A DNA stretch of 40,569 nt from Gammaproteobacteria bacterium (lineage in GTDB: Bacteria; Pseudomonadota; Gammaproteobacteria; JAJFKO01), in assembly GCA_028284465.1 (NCBI GenBank), contig JANQRR010000004.1:1-40569 (forward strand), written 5' to 3'. Each line of letters opens with the position of its first letter. Positions within the stretch are counted from its first letter, which is position 1. Under the pieces are notes generated by a model, which saw only the letters and a list, made by a program, of their open reading frames with translations, was not told the origin of the DNA and did not search any database. This document shows positions 17,546 to 26,472 of this stretch, piece after piece. The position numbers and the translations under genes were made by a program.

Positions 17546-18319
17546 TCAATTTATTTTTTTGCCAAAACGTTGCCAACGAATATGATAGTGTTGCTTATCC
17601 CAACTAAATACAATTCGCATTCCTTTAGCAATGATATTTTGCTCTGGTACAAACCCCCAATAACGGCTGTCTTCACTTAAATCACGGTTATCACCCATGA
17701 CAAAGTAATAACCTTTTGGAACTTTCAAATTATATAGGTTAGTTGAAGCAATATAAGGGAGCAGAAAAATGTCATGCTTTTTGCCAGCAAGCTTTTCTTG
17801 CAATTCAACAGCTTTTAAACGTCGTTGTTTAAAGGTTGCAGTGCCATTGTGTAGATATTTGAGCGGTTGCAGCTTGCCGTTAATATAAAGCTTTTTATCA
17901 ATATAACTAATTTTATCACCAGGCACTCCAACCACACGTTTAATAAGGTTCTTATGTGAATTAACAGGCCAGCGAAAAATAATAATATCGCCTTTTTTAG
18001 GTTCATCGATATTAATAATTTTACGGTGAATTGTTGGTAGTCGTAGTCCATAAGCATACATATTAGCAACAATTAGATCACCAGGCAGAATAGTAGGTTC
18101 AAGTGAGCCGGTGGGCACAAAATAAAATTGAATTAAAAAAGCACGGATTATTAAAACAATTACAAATACAGGAAATAATGATCGACTGTATTCAATATAC
18201 CAGGGAATTTTTACAGCAATAAGTTGACGTTTGCGAGCGAAGTAGAACGTATCAGCGAGAGTGATAATGCCAGTGATAAAGCTAGCTATTAGTAATAACG
18301 TTAAAAAATCAATATTCAC
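17546..18319 (-). CDS. lepB: Signal peptidase I
   Basis: Leader peptidase removes signal peptides from exported proteins at the periplasmic face of the inner membrane. Two N-terminal helices (about 4-24 and 48-66) anchor the 257-aa protein. The catalytic Ser is S72 in PTGSLEPT, with Leu where Met is usual. The general base is K127 in LIKRVVGVPGD, 55 residues away as in E. coli. Later boxes are YFVMGDNRDLSEDSRYWGFV. Length and order are normal. In many gammaproteobacteria lepB neighbours lepA and rnc; here it is beside fabH, so the locus is rearranged. Confidence 0.95.
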   Translation of the reverse strand: MNIDFLTLLLIASFITGIITLADTFYFARKRQLIAVKIPWYIEYSRSLFPVFVIVLIIRAFLIQFYFVPTGSLEPTILPGDLIVANMYAYGLRLPTIHRKIINIDEPKKGDIIIFRWPVNSHKNLIKRVVGVPGDKISYIDKKLYINGKLQPLKYLHNGTATFKQRRLKAVELQEKLAGKKHDIFLLPYIASTNLYNLKVPKGYYFVMGDNRDLSEDSRYWGFVPEQNIIAKGMRIVFSWDKQHYHIRWQRFGKKIN

Positions 18320-18501
18320 TCAATTACTCAAATTTTGAATTAAGTCTATAGATCAAATCTTAACGTATTTTTACTTTGAAGTGAAATTATATGTAAATTT
18401 TTAGCTCATGAGACATTATCAGCGTGATTGACTATATTTTCGCCTGCTTTGATTGAGTAAAATCTTTGTTGATATTCAGTGTTTAGAGTAAGAGCAATAA
18501 A

Positions 18502-20274
18502 ATGAATGAGCAAGCAAATTATTATCTAGCAACGGCCAATACAACGTATTTATTACGTTCATTTATCTCAGCAGGCCACACGTTTTCAAATGATTATTGT
18601 TACCATTTATGGCTTGCTAAGCCTATTGAAGCAAATGATTTATTGGGCCAAGCTGCTAAATTAATTTGCCAACGTCAAGATAGCCGGAATAAAACAATTA
18701 CTCAATCTATTGAAGGCGTATTAACAGATCAGATTGATCACGATCAATTATTGTTAAGATCACCATTAGCTTTAATGAAACTAGTCATTAAAAATCGCAC
18801 CTTTGTGCAACAAAGCGTGTTGCAAATTATCGCTATTCTAATCGCTGAATGTCAGCAGCTGCCAATACAATTTAAAATAATCACTCAAAAACATTATCCA
18901 ATACTAGATTGGGTATGCCAAGATCAGCAGTCTAATTATGATTTTTTTTGTCAACAATGTGCTGAGCATGATTTAACATTTGTATTTGTTGGTAACAATG
19001 ATCAACATGTGTTAATTATTACCGATGATCCTCAGCACTCATTGTTAAAATATTGTCGCCAGCATCAATTAGCTTATCAGCAAGTTGCAGGGATGATCCC
19101 AGCATCACCCAGCATTTCTGCTTTACATATCAAGCAGCAATATTATGCTGATCAAATACGAGTGATAAAAGTAACTACAGATGCGATTGGTATCAATGTT
19201 GGTGATCGAGTAACGATTGCCAATTATCCGCTTACTAAAATCAATAAGACTTATGTGGTAAGGGCAATTCAACCATCAACTCAACCTGCCTATGTTAATC
19301 AATTAGTATTAGTAGCAGATAAATTCATTTATGACAAAGTAAAAATCCACAAACCAGTTAATAATTATCAGTATGCAATGATTGATAGTGAAAGTAGTAG
19401 CAAACAGCCGTATTTAAATACCTTCGGTCATTATCGATTGCGATTAAATTTCGATGAAGCACAACATCCTGCGGGCAAAGCGAGCTCATGGGTTGCTGTT
19501 ATGCAAACCTATATAGGGCAAAATTATGGATGGCATTTCCCATTGAAGAGAGGCGCTAAAGTTTTACTAAATTATCTTGAAGATTTACACACAATGCCAG
19601 TTATCCAAGGTGTTATTCGTGAAGCAAATCATTTACAACAAATAATTATTGCCGCATCAAGCAAGCAGGGTTTAATTTTTAATACTAAAAAATCTAATGC
19701 TGCAATTAACTTGCATAATCAATATAACAAGCAAGTCATTAGTTTGCAGGATAATAATAACACTAAAACAATCACTATCATTGCCAGGCAAGGCAACATC
19801 AACTTGGCAATAGGGAAATCTTTAAAAATACATTGCCAAGCTAATTTAGCGATGACAGCAAAGCATCATTATCATGTCACAGTTAAACGTAATGCTTATT
19901 TACATACAACAAAGGGAAGTTGCCAATTTAGTACAGCAAAATATTTCATGCAAACTAGCACTGATTCTATTATTATCCAAGCTAATCATTATTTATATTG
20001 GCGTGCCGCTCAAGATATCAAGCTAACGACTAAAGACACCTTTATTAATATAAGCGCAGGTAATTGCTATTTTATCAGTAACAAAGATATCAACTTAAGC
20101 AGCCAAAATTTAGTCGCTAAACTAACAGATCCTCAGGGTGTATTAACGATTTCGCAAGGTGCTGGCAGGATTAAAATTAGCAGGAATGGCCAAATTAGGG
20201 TGCAAGCGCCTAGCATTACTTTTCAGGCGCAAACGGTAAAGTTGCATGCCTTGCGACAGCTCAGTATAATTTAG
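18502..20274 (+). CDS. VgrG-like spike protein (type VI / contractile-tail type), orphan
   Basis: A 590-aa protein with VgrG architecture. The gp27-like N-half (about 1-280) includes NYDFFCQQCAEHDLTFVFV at 145-163, matching the VgrG DFxxRLxExxGIxY box. The gp5-like OB fold is at 308-372 (GHYRLRLNFDE, SSWVAVMQTYIGQNYGWHF, LLNYLEDLHTMPVIQG). A C-terminal beta-helix of short Ile/Thr strands runs from 380 to 590 and ends without any extra effector domain. No hcp, tss, tail or baseplate gene lies nearby. It is strongly diverged from textbook VgrG. It may serve a T6SS elsewhere, a phage-tail relic, or an unusual injection device. fabV follows after 28 bp. Confidence 0.8.
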   Translation: MNEQANYYLATANTTYLLRSFISAGHTFSNDYCYHLWLAKPIEANDLLGQAAKLICQRQDSRNKTITQSIEGVLTDQIDHDQLLLRSPLALMKLVIKNRTFVQQSVLQIIAILIAECQQLPIQFKIITQKHYPILDWVCQDQQSNYDFFCQQCAEHDLTFVFVGNNDQHVLIITDDPQHSLLKYCRQHQLAYQQVAGMIPASPSISALHIKQQYYADQIRVIKVTTDAIGINVGDRVTIANYPLTKINKTYVVRAIQPSTQPAYVNQLVLVADKFIYDKVKIHKPVNNYQYAMIDSESSSKQPYLNTFGHYRLRLNFDEAQHPAGKASSWVAVMQTYIGQNYGWHFPLKRGAKVLLNYLEDLHTMPVIQGVIREANHLQQIIIAASSKQGLIFNTKKSNAAINLHNQYNKQVISLQDNNNTKTITIIARQGNINLAIGKSLKIHCQANLAMTAKHHYHVTVKRNAYLHTTKGSCQFSTAKYFMQTSTDSIIIQANHYLYWRAAQDIKLTTKDTFINISAGNCYFISNKDINLSSQNLVAKLTDPQGVLTISQGAGRIKISRNGQIRVQAPSITFQAQTVKLHALRQLSII

Positions 20275-20302
20275 CCCAATTTGCTATATAAGGAAAAGAC
20301 TG

Positions 20303-21496
20303 ATGCTAATTAAACCTAAAATTCGTGGCTTTATTTGCACTGCAGCCCATCCGCAAGGATGTTTCAAAGCAGTTGAAGAACAAGTGAATTATATAAAATC
20401 ACAAAAACCATTTATTGGCCCTAAAAATGTATTAGTGATCGGCGCATCGACAGGTTATGGATTAGCATCACGTATTGCAGCAACTTTTGGTGGTGGCGCA
20501 AATACTATAGGTGTATTTTTTGAAAAACCTGCCGCAGGCAAACGTACGGCATCAGCTGGCTGGTATAACACTGCAGCATTTGAAACGTTGGCGCAGCAAG
20601 CAGGTTATTATGCAAAGAGTATTAATGGCGATGCTTTTTCAGATGATATTAAACAGCAAACCATTGAACTTATTCGCCAAGATTTAAAACAAATTGATTT
20701 AGTTGTTTATAGTTTGGCATCACCACGGCGCACCGATCCTAAAACTGGTGAAACTTATACATCAGTATTAAAAACCGTTGATCAGACATATGTAAATAAA
20801 ACCGTTGATCCGTTAACTGGCGATGTTAAAGAAGTGACTATTGAACCTGGTGATCAAGCCGATATTGATAATACAGTTGCCGTTATGGGTGGGGCTGATT
20901 GGCAATTATGGATTGATGCTTTGCAGCAAGCTGGTGTGTTAGCCGAAGGTGCAACTACAGTCGCATATTCTTATATCGGCCCTGAGTTAACTTACCCAGT
21001 TTATAAAAATGGCACGATCGGTAAAGCGAAAGATCATCTATATGAAACAGCAAAAAATTTAGCACAACAATTGCAGCCGCTTAAGGGTAGGGCATTGGTC
21101 TCTATTAACAAAGCCGTTGTTACTCAATCAAGTGCTGCTATTCCAGTGGTGCCATTATATATTTCTATATTATTTAAAATCATGAAAACCCAAGGATCAC
21201 ATGAAGGATGTATTGAGCAAATGTATCGAATGTTTCATGATAATATATATACTGATAAGCCTAAGAACATTGATCCTGACGGTCACATTCGAGTAGATAA
21301 TTATGAAATGCAAGCAGATATTCAGCAAAAAGTTATTGATGTTTGGCAACAAGTTAATGCTAACAATATTGATGCTTTAGCTGATCTTTCAGGTTATCGG
21401 CAAGATTTTTATCGTCTGTTTGGATTTGATTTTCCTAATATTAATTATGATAGTGATGTCGATCCAAATGTCGCAATCCCATCAATAAAAGAATAG
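20303..21496 (+). CDS. fabV: Enoyl-ACP reductase FabV (trans-2-enoyl-CoA reductase family)
   Basis: FabV performs the last step of each fatty-acid elongation cycle using NAD(P)H and is resistant to triclosan. The 397-aa length is typical. The nucleotide motif is GASTGYGLASR (47-57). SLASPRRTDPKTG, the active-site pair Y234-x8-K243 (YPVYKNGTIGKAK) and EGCIEQMYRMF are family markers. AAGGAAAAG precedes the ATG. It is 28 bp behind the VgrG-like gene and ends in a terminator, so the two may share a transcript, although a functional link is not obvious. Confidence 0.97.
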   Translation: MLIKPKIRGFICTAAHPQGCFKAVEEQVNYIKSQKPFIGPKNVLVIGASTGYGLASRIAATFGGGANTIGVFFEKPAAGKRTASAGWYNTAAFETLAQQAGYYAKSINGDAFSDDIKQQTIELIRQDLKQIDLVVYSLASPRRTDPKTGETYTSVLKTVDQTYVNKTVDPLTGDVKEVTIEPGDQADIDNTVAVMGGADWQLWIDALQQAGVLAEGATTVAYSYIGPELTYPVYKNGTIGKAKDHLYETAKNLAQQLQPLKGRALVSINKAVVTQSSAAIPVVPLYISILFKIMKTQGSHEGCIEQMYRMFHDNIYTDKPKNIDPDGHIRVDNYEMQADIQQKVIDVWQQVNANNIDALADLSGYRQDFYRLFGFDFPNINYDSDVDPNVAIPSIKE

Positions 21497-21513
21497 TGAA
21501 TTTTATTGAGAAA

Positions 21514-21551
21514 TAGCTTACATAAATCATGTGAAATGTAGCTTTTTTTTA
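21514..21551 (+). terminator. Intrinsic terminator after fabV
   Basis: TAGCTTACAT pairs with ATGTAGCT (one bulged T) and is followed at once by a run of eight T (21543-21550). It begins 18 bp after the fabV stop. Confidence 0.8.
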
Positions 21552-21629
21552 TTTGCTTTGTAAAGTACATTATCTCTTGATAGTCCTTCACTCACTCATC
21601 AAATCATGGATGGTTTGGAAAGGATGGTA

Positions 21630-21657
21630 GGCTCATGGATGAGCCATTTTATTTTAA
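21630..21657 (+). terminator. Second terminator-like hairpin downstream of fabV
   Basis: GGCTCA and TGAGCC form a 6-bp stem around TGGA, followed by ATTTTATTTT. It reads as a terminator on the + strand and would insulate the convergent ankyrin gene. The remaining bases between fabV and 21700 show no gene. Confidence 0.65.
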
Positions 21658-21699
21658 TGTTGGTAAGGTCAAGAACGAGTATTTGGGTCCAGAGCGTCG

Positions 21700-23085
21700 T
21701 TATTGATAGCCACAGATTTTTAACAACTGTACTAGATTCTCTCCAGCCTCAGTACGTTGCTTGCGATAATACACTCGTAGATAACTATCGATCACATATT
21801 GGTATTCGGTTAACATTAAAATAGCTAGGATCCTTTTAGCACGTTCTACATCTTTAGCCACGGTATAATCACAACGTTGAAATAAAATTGCGCCGAGGAT
21901 ATGTGCTTTAGAGTGACGACGTTGCTTACTGGCATCTTTCATACTTATTATACATTGATGTAACGCGCGATCTTTATCCCACTCACGCCATTGATTATAT
22001 AACGACATGGCCGCCATTTTATGTTTTACCAACCTATCTAGATCATGTTGTTCGTTAAGCATGAGTAAAAACATCATGGCAGGTACGCAAGCTTCAACAT
22101 TTGCCCAAGAGCAATTACCACTTATTTGTGATTCAACCAATAATTGCGTCAGTTGAGATAGTGCTAATTGTTGAGGTAATTGCATATTGATGAAATTGCT
22201 TGATTGTTTTTTATAAATTAAATTTTTGATAAAATCACTTGTTAAAGCATAAGGATTATTAACATGAAAAAATGCAACACTATCATTGGTTTTGCTTGCT
22301 TCGCCACGATCACATTTTGCCAATAAATCATGGTATTTTATAAATGTAATAGCATGTCCTTCAAATGCAACAGGTATTAATAATAAATCAAAGCGCAATA
22401 AGTGATTAATTTCTTGTTGGAATTTGCTGATATCAACCCGATATTGTTGATACTGAATTAATTTTTCAGCAACTGTTAATGCATCAATAATATGTTGTAA
22501 ACGATCGAAGTGTTTACGCAAATGCTTAGCAGCAAAATTATGCCGAAATTCTACTAATGAATGACGAATAATTCCTAAGGTAAACTCAAGAAAAAAACCT
22601 TCAAAATTAATTTCGACAAAACGCCCAAGATGATCAACAATATCAACATAACCACGCAATTCAAAGCGGTGCCCAAGCAATTTTGTATTAATAAAATCTT
22701 GCGCAAATTTTAGATCAGCACCATGTTTATATAGTAATTGTTTCAATGGTTGTTGCTGCCGTAATAAGGCTTTTGCTAATACTGGCTGGGAAGAAATGTT
22801 AGATGCATTTGGATCAGCTTTATGTTTGAGTAATAATTCACAAAATTCCAAATTATTATTTTCAACGGTCCAATGTAAGGCGGTACCTCCAGTAGCATCT
22901 TGTTGATTAATGTCTGCACCATGCTCAATTAATAATTTAGCAATGTCAATATTATCAACAATCGCAGATTCAATCAGTGGGGTAAAACCATATTTATCTA
23001 TTTCATTAATTTCGCTAGGACGATGAGCTAAATATTTAGCAACACTATATGTCGTACCGTTAATAATTTCATCTGCTAATGACAT
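21700..23085 (-). CDS. Ankyrin-repeat protein with cysteine-protease-like domain, AnkH/LegA3-like candidate effector
   Basis: 461 aa without signal peptide or membrane helix. Ankyrin repeats occupy about residues 30-125 (DKYGFTPLIESAI, GADINQQDATGGTALHWTV, ADPNASN, KHGADL). A second domain (about 140-400) contains, in this order, FEGHAITFIK (H244), CDRGE (D259) and QISGNCSWANVEA (C325, with Q320 just before). This His-Asp-Gln-Cys order is that of circularly permuted cysteine peptidases and YopJ-like enzymes. The overall layout resembles AnkH/LegA3, a conserved Legionella Dot/Icm effector; that is recalled, not aligned. AAGGTAG precedes the ATG. It is probably an injected host-acting protein, and catalytic activity is unproven. 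Confidence 0.78.
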   Translation of the reverse strand: MSLADEIINGTTYSVAKYLAHRPSEINEIDKYGFTPLIESAIVDNIDIAKLLIEHGADINQQDATGGTALHWTVENNNLEFCELLLKHKADPNASNISSQPVLAKALLRQQQPLKQLLYKHGADLKFAQDFINTKLLGHRFELRGYVDIVDHLGRFVEINFEGFFLEFTLGIIRHSLVEFRHNFAAKHLRKHFDRLQHIIDALTVAEKLIQYQQYRVDISKFQQEINHLLRFDLLLIPVAFEGHAITFIKYHDLLAKCDRGEASKTNDSVAFFHVNNPYALTSDFIKNLIYKKQSSNFINMQLPQQLALSQLTQLLVESQISGNCSWANVEACVPAMMFLLMLNEQHDLDRLVKHKMAAMSLYNQWREWDKDRALHQCIISMKDASKQRRHSKAHILGAILFQRCDYTVAKDVERAKRILAILMLTEYQYVIDSYLRVYYRKQRTEAGENLVQLLKICGYQ

Positions 23086-23162
23086 GTATATACTACCTTT
23101 TTCTTTAGTGCTATAGTAACCCTTAATGCCTATTATATTAACACTTAAGGGAGGTGAGTGTC

Positions 23163-24455
23163 ATGAGTAATAATATCGAATATGATCTACAAAGCGACAA
23201 TTTTTTTAATAATCCTTTTCCTACCTATGCGGAGATGAGAAAAAACAAGCCTTTTTACCCACAGAAAACTCCAGCAGGGCATACTGTTTGGTGGATAACT
23301 CGTTATGATGATTGTAAAAATATTTTAGCTGACAGTGGAGTTTTCACTAGAGATTTTAATTTTTTAACTCGCATGGCGCAAATGGCTCAAGCAGCACAGG
23401 GAGCACAAGCAGCGCCTATACAAGCAACGACTACAACTAAAAGACCTTTAATCGATTATTTTACTAGCCACTTATTATTGCGAGAGGGCAAAGAGCATCG
23501 TAAATTAAAACATATTATGTCGACATTCTTTACAAAGAAACTAATTAACAGCTTGAAAGACATACTTGAGAAAAAAGCTGAAGGTTTGATGCAATATCAA
23601 TTGCAAAACGGCATGCTAGATGTTGTTCAGTATAGTAATGCCTTTACTATTCAAGTGATCAGTCACATTTTAGGTGTGTCTGATCAAGATGGGGCTTTTT
23701 TATTAAAACAAATTTCTGAAATTTTAACAATTATTGATGCTACTGATAATATATCATCGTTTAATGAGCTTGAGAAAAGTTTACAAAGTCATGGGGCAGC
23801 AACAAATTTAGTTAAATATTTTGATAAACTATGTGAGGCAAAATTAAAAAATCCACAACATGATTTAATTTCCACATTGTTACAATTTAAAGATCAGAAA
23901 GAAGGATTAGCTGAGCATGAAATTTATAGTATGGTAGCTGTGCTTATTATTGCAGGCTACACTACTACCGCACATGTGATCCCAAGTGCTATACATAGCT
24001 TGTTATTGCATCCTGAGCAACTTAAATACTTGCAGCAAAATTTTGCTGATGAAAAAGTAATGACAACAGCCATCAATGAATTTGTACGTTTCTGCACGCC
24101 AGTGATGGGAATGTCACGCTGGACAACAAAAGATGTCAAAGTTGATTCAGGCATTATTAAAATGGGTGATATCGTCATGCCGAATATTATTTCAGCTAAC
24201 CGTGATGAAACTGTATTTGAAGATGCCGAAAAATTTAATGTTAAACGTGATCCTAATCCACACATTGCGTTTGGCTATGGTGATCATTTATGTGCGGGCA
24301 TGCATTTAGCACAATTAGAGATTAAAGTTGTGATCAGATACTTTTTAAGTAAATTTTCGCAAATGCAATTTGCTGGTGAACCAGATAAACTAAAATGGCA
24401 ATCACATTTATTATTTCGAGGCTTGGAGAGCTTACCTATACGCATGGAGAAATGA
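23163..24455 (+). CDS. Cytochrome P450
   Basis: A soluble bacterial P450 of 430 aa. The I-helix oxygen motif is AGYTTT (264-269). The K-helix ExxR is E306-x-x-R309 (EFVRF). The heme loop is FGYGDHLCAG with the thiolate ligand C377. ATG 23163 is chosen from the strong AAGGGAGG ending 8 nt upstream. An insertion of Met-Ala-Gln/Ala repeats (about 71-92) sits between the B-region helices, where substrate specificity is set. The next gene, an OprB porin, starts 1 nt after the stop, so they are coupled. No ferredoxin or reductase gene adjoins. Substrate unknown. Confidence 0.95.
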   Translation: MSNNIEYDLQSDNFFNNPFPTYAEMRKNKPFYPQKTPAGHTVWWITRYDDCKNILADSGVFTRDFNFLTRMAQMAQAAQGAQAAPIQATTTTKRPLIDYFTSHLLLREGKEHRKLKHIMSTFFTKKLINSLKDILEKKAEGLMQYQLQNGMLDVVQYSNAFTIQVISHILGVSDQDGAFLLKQISEILTIIDATDNISSFNELEKSLQSHGAATNLVKYFDKLCEAKLKNPQHDLISTLLQFKDQKEGLAEHEIYSMVAVLIIAGYTTTAHVIPSAIHSLLLHPEQLKYLQQNFADEKVMTTAINEFVRFCTPVMGMSRWTTKDVKVDSGIIKMGDIVMPNIISANRDETVFEDAEKFNVKRDPNPHIAFGYGDHLCAGMHLAQLEIKVVIRYFLSKFSQMQFAGEPDKLKWQSHLLFRGLESLPIRMEK

Positions 24456-24456
24456 T

Positions 24457-25734
24457 GTGTTGCATGTGCGTAAATTAATAATAGTATTTGCGTTAATAAT
24501 TCTAAGTTTTTTTAGTGCTATCAGTTATGGTGAAACTCAACCTGTTTATGGGATCAGCTCAAACCCGGCAACATCAGACATTATTGTCGGTAACGGTGAT
24601 CTAGGTAAGTTATTAAATATCAAGCAAGATACCGGGTTTCGCTTAGGAGGTTTGTGGGTTGCTAATAGTAACCAGTTATTTCATGGTGGCGACTTTGGCA
24701 AGAGGTTTACAAGTAATAATCTTGTTATCTTAAACTTAAGTTTTGATTCTGATAAAGCATCGTCGTGGAAAGGCGGCAAATTTGATGTCCAATTTCTGCA
24801 ATTTAATGGTGTTGATACCAATGGCAGAGCTGGTTCTGTGCAAGGTTTTAATAGTATTTCAGTCACTGCACCATTTGATCGTTCGGAGCTTTATCAAATA
24901 TGGTATCGTCAAAACTTTTTAGATAAAAAGATAGTGGTGCGTATAGGTAAGCTAGTGCCCGCATATGACTTTGATAATGTTGTTAAACCTTTACAAGTTG
25001 AAAAAAGCTATCAAATTCCTAGTACTACAGGGTTGCTTTATACGCCGGTATTTGTTAACCCGACAACGTTAAGTTTTTTCCCTGGCTATTATAATTCAGC
25101 CTATGGGATCACGCTAAATATAGCACCAAGTAAACATTATTATTGGGCCATTGGTGCTTATGACGGTAACTTAGCAACAGGCAGTCAAACAGGCCTTAAT
25201 GGCCCTCATTTTACTGGCCATTATATTTATATTACTGAAGCTGGTGTAGACTGGGAATTGCCTGGTAGTAAACCTGGAAAAGCCGCTATTGGTGTTTGGC
25301 GACAAACTGGAAAGTTGACTACTTCAGATGATAGTCTTGCAGAAAATGGTGCTGAGGGTTTGTATTCATTTGGTTGGCAAAAAGTTTGGCAACCTGATCC
25401 AGGTATTGATGATAAAGGGGTTTTAGTTTTTTATCAATTTGGGATTAATGATTCAAAAACAGTGGCACTGGCTAATGAATTTGCTGGATTAGGCGTTACA
25501 GTGTTTGGCTTTTTCCGGCAATTTGATTCTTTTGGTTTTGGTACAGCTTGGGCGTGGTTAAATACCAATGTCTTTAATCGCAGTAGTGAATTAATGTTTC
25601 AAATATATTATCAATTCTTTTTAGCTAGATATGCATTTTTATCGCCAGCACTTACCTATATTCCCACGCCTGGTGCATCGAAAGATTTACCACAAGTGTG
25701 GGCAGGTACTTTGCAGCTTGTATTTTTATTCTAA
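24457..25734 (+). CDS. OprB-family outer-membrane porin
   Basis: A 425-aa beta-barrel. The signal peptide ends near SYGE (about residue 26). OprB-like features are GLWVANSNQLFHGG, YQIWYRQNFLDKKIVVRIGKL, a tail of Trp/Phe-rich strands and a terminal Phe (LVFLF), the outer-membrane insertion signal. OprB porins admit sugars and related polar compounds. It starts with GTG, with GGAG about 8 nt upstream inside the P450 gene, and lies 1 nt after the P450 stop. That tight pairing suggests the porin supplies a substrate or exports a product of the P450. Confidence 0.85.
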   Translation: MLHVRKLIIVFALIILSFFSAISYGETQPVYGISSNPATSDIIVGNGDLGKLLNIKQDTGFRLGGLWVANSNQLFHGGDFGKRFTSNNLVILNLSFDSDKASSWKGGKFDVQFLQFNGVDTNGRAGSVQGFNSISVTAPFDRSELYQIWYRQNFLDKKIVVRIGKLVPAYDFDNVVKPLQVEKSYQIPSTTGLLYTPVFVNPTTLSFFPGYYNSAYGITLNIAPSKHYYWAIGAYDGNLATGSQTGLNGPHFTGHYIYITEAGVDWELPGSKPGKAAIGVWRQTGKLTTSDDSLAENGAEGLYSFGWQKVWQPDPGIDDKGVLVFYQFGINDSKTVALANEFAGLGVTVFGFFRQFDSFGFGTAWAWLNTNVFNRSSELMFQIYYQFFLARYAFLSPALTYIPTPGASKDLPQVWAGTLQLVFLF

Positions 25735-25768
25735 CTAAATTTACTCTAAAAAACAGTAGCTTATAAAA

Positions 25769-25786
25769 GCAACTAATTATAGTTGC
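25769..25786. promoter_or_regulatory. Inverted repeat upstream of hicA
   Basis: GCAACTA and TAGTTGC flank ATTA, a perfect 7-bp inverted repeat between the porin stop and hicA. No T-tract follows. It may be a weak terminator for the porin or a HicB operator, since HicB antitoxins usually repress their own promoter. Confidence 0.4.
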
Positions 25787-25849
25787 GATATACAAATAAT
25801 GCTGCTACACTTTTGATATAAAAATATTTTACATAATAAGAAAATAATA

Positions 25850-26104
25850 ATGGGACAAATTGATAAACTTAAAAAACGGTTTTTAAATAAACCTAAAGAT
25901 TTTAGTTGGCAAGAGTTACTGCAGCTTCTTTCGAATTTAGGTTATGAAGAAAAGCAGTCTGGTAAAACGAGTGGTTCAAGAGCGAGGTTTATTCATGATA
26001 AATTTGAACCAATCACATTACATAAACCTCATCCAAAGCCTGTTTTAAAGTCCTATCAGGTTAAACAGATAGTATCGACATTGAAAGATAGAGGCCAGAT
26101 ATGA
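25850..26104 (+). CDS. hicA: HicA-family toxin (putative mRNA interferase)
   Basis: An 84-aa protein with the HicA dsRBD-like fold: SWQELLQLLSNLGYEE, then SGSRARFIH and ITLHKPHPKPVLKSYQVKQIV. HicA toxins cut mRNA and stop growth unless bound by HicB. The conserved catalytic His of the usual GSH motif is replaced here by SGSR, with other His residues (in RFIH and LHKPH) nearby, so this is the TSGSRARF-type variant. Its stop codon overlaps the hicB start by 4 bp (ATGA), the usual TA coupling. Confidence 0.9.
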   Translation: MGQIDKLKKRFLNKPKDFSWQELLQLLSNLGYEEKQSGKTSGSRARFIHDKFEPITLHKPHPKPVLKSYQVKQIVSTLKDRGQI

Positions 26105-26460
26105 AGGATATGATGAGATACAAAAGTTATTATGGTTCTGTACATTATGATCCAGATGAACCTATTTTTTATGGAAAACTCAAATTTATTAAAGCACTTG
26201 TTTCTTATGAAGCTAAAGATGCTCATGGAATTAAAATGGCATTTGAAAAAGCAGTTGATGATTATTTGCAATTGTGCCAACAAAATAATATTACTCCAGA
26301 AATGCCATTTAAGGGTTCATTTAATATAAGAACAGGGCATAAATTACATCAACAAATTGCATTAGCTGCACAAAGGCAAGGCTTAAGTATTAATAAATAT
26401 ATTTGTAATCTATTAATAAGAGAATATCAAAAAAATAATAAACACAGAGCAAGTGAGTAA
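26101..26460 (+). CDS. hicB: HicB-family antitoxin
   Basis: A 119-aa antitoxin. The N-terminal half (about 5-60) is the degenerate RNase-H-like HicB domain (YGSVHYDPDEPIFYGKL, AVDDYLQLC). The C-terminal half carries a ribbon-helix-helix DNA-binding segment (GSFNIRTGHKLHQQIALAAQRQG, SINKYICNLLIREY). It neutralises HicA and is expected to repress the operon. It follows hicA with a 4-bp overlap and precedes the ICL/PEPM gene by 12 bp, so leakage of transcription into metabolic genes is likely. Confidence 0.9.
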   Translation: MKDMMRYKSYYGSVHYDPDEPIFYGKLKFIKALVSYEAKDAHGIKMAFEKAVDDYLQLCQQNNITPEMPFKGSFNIRTGHKLHQQIALAAQRQGLSINKYICNLLIREYQKNNKHRASE

Positions 26461-26472
26461 GGAAAGAAATAA

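Noticed and set aside
21606..21824. + strand ORF of 72 aa at the end of the ankyrin gene
   Set aside because: It overlaps a terminator hairpin and the antisense of a real gene, and has no recognisable protein pattern.
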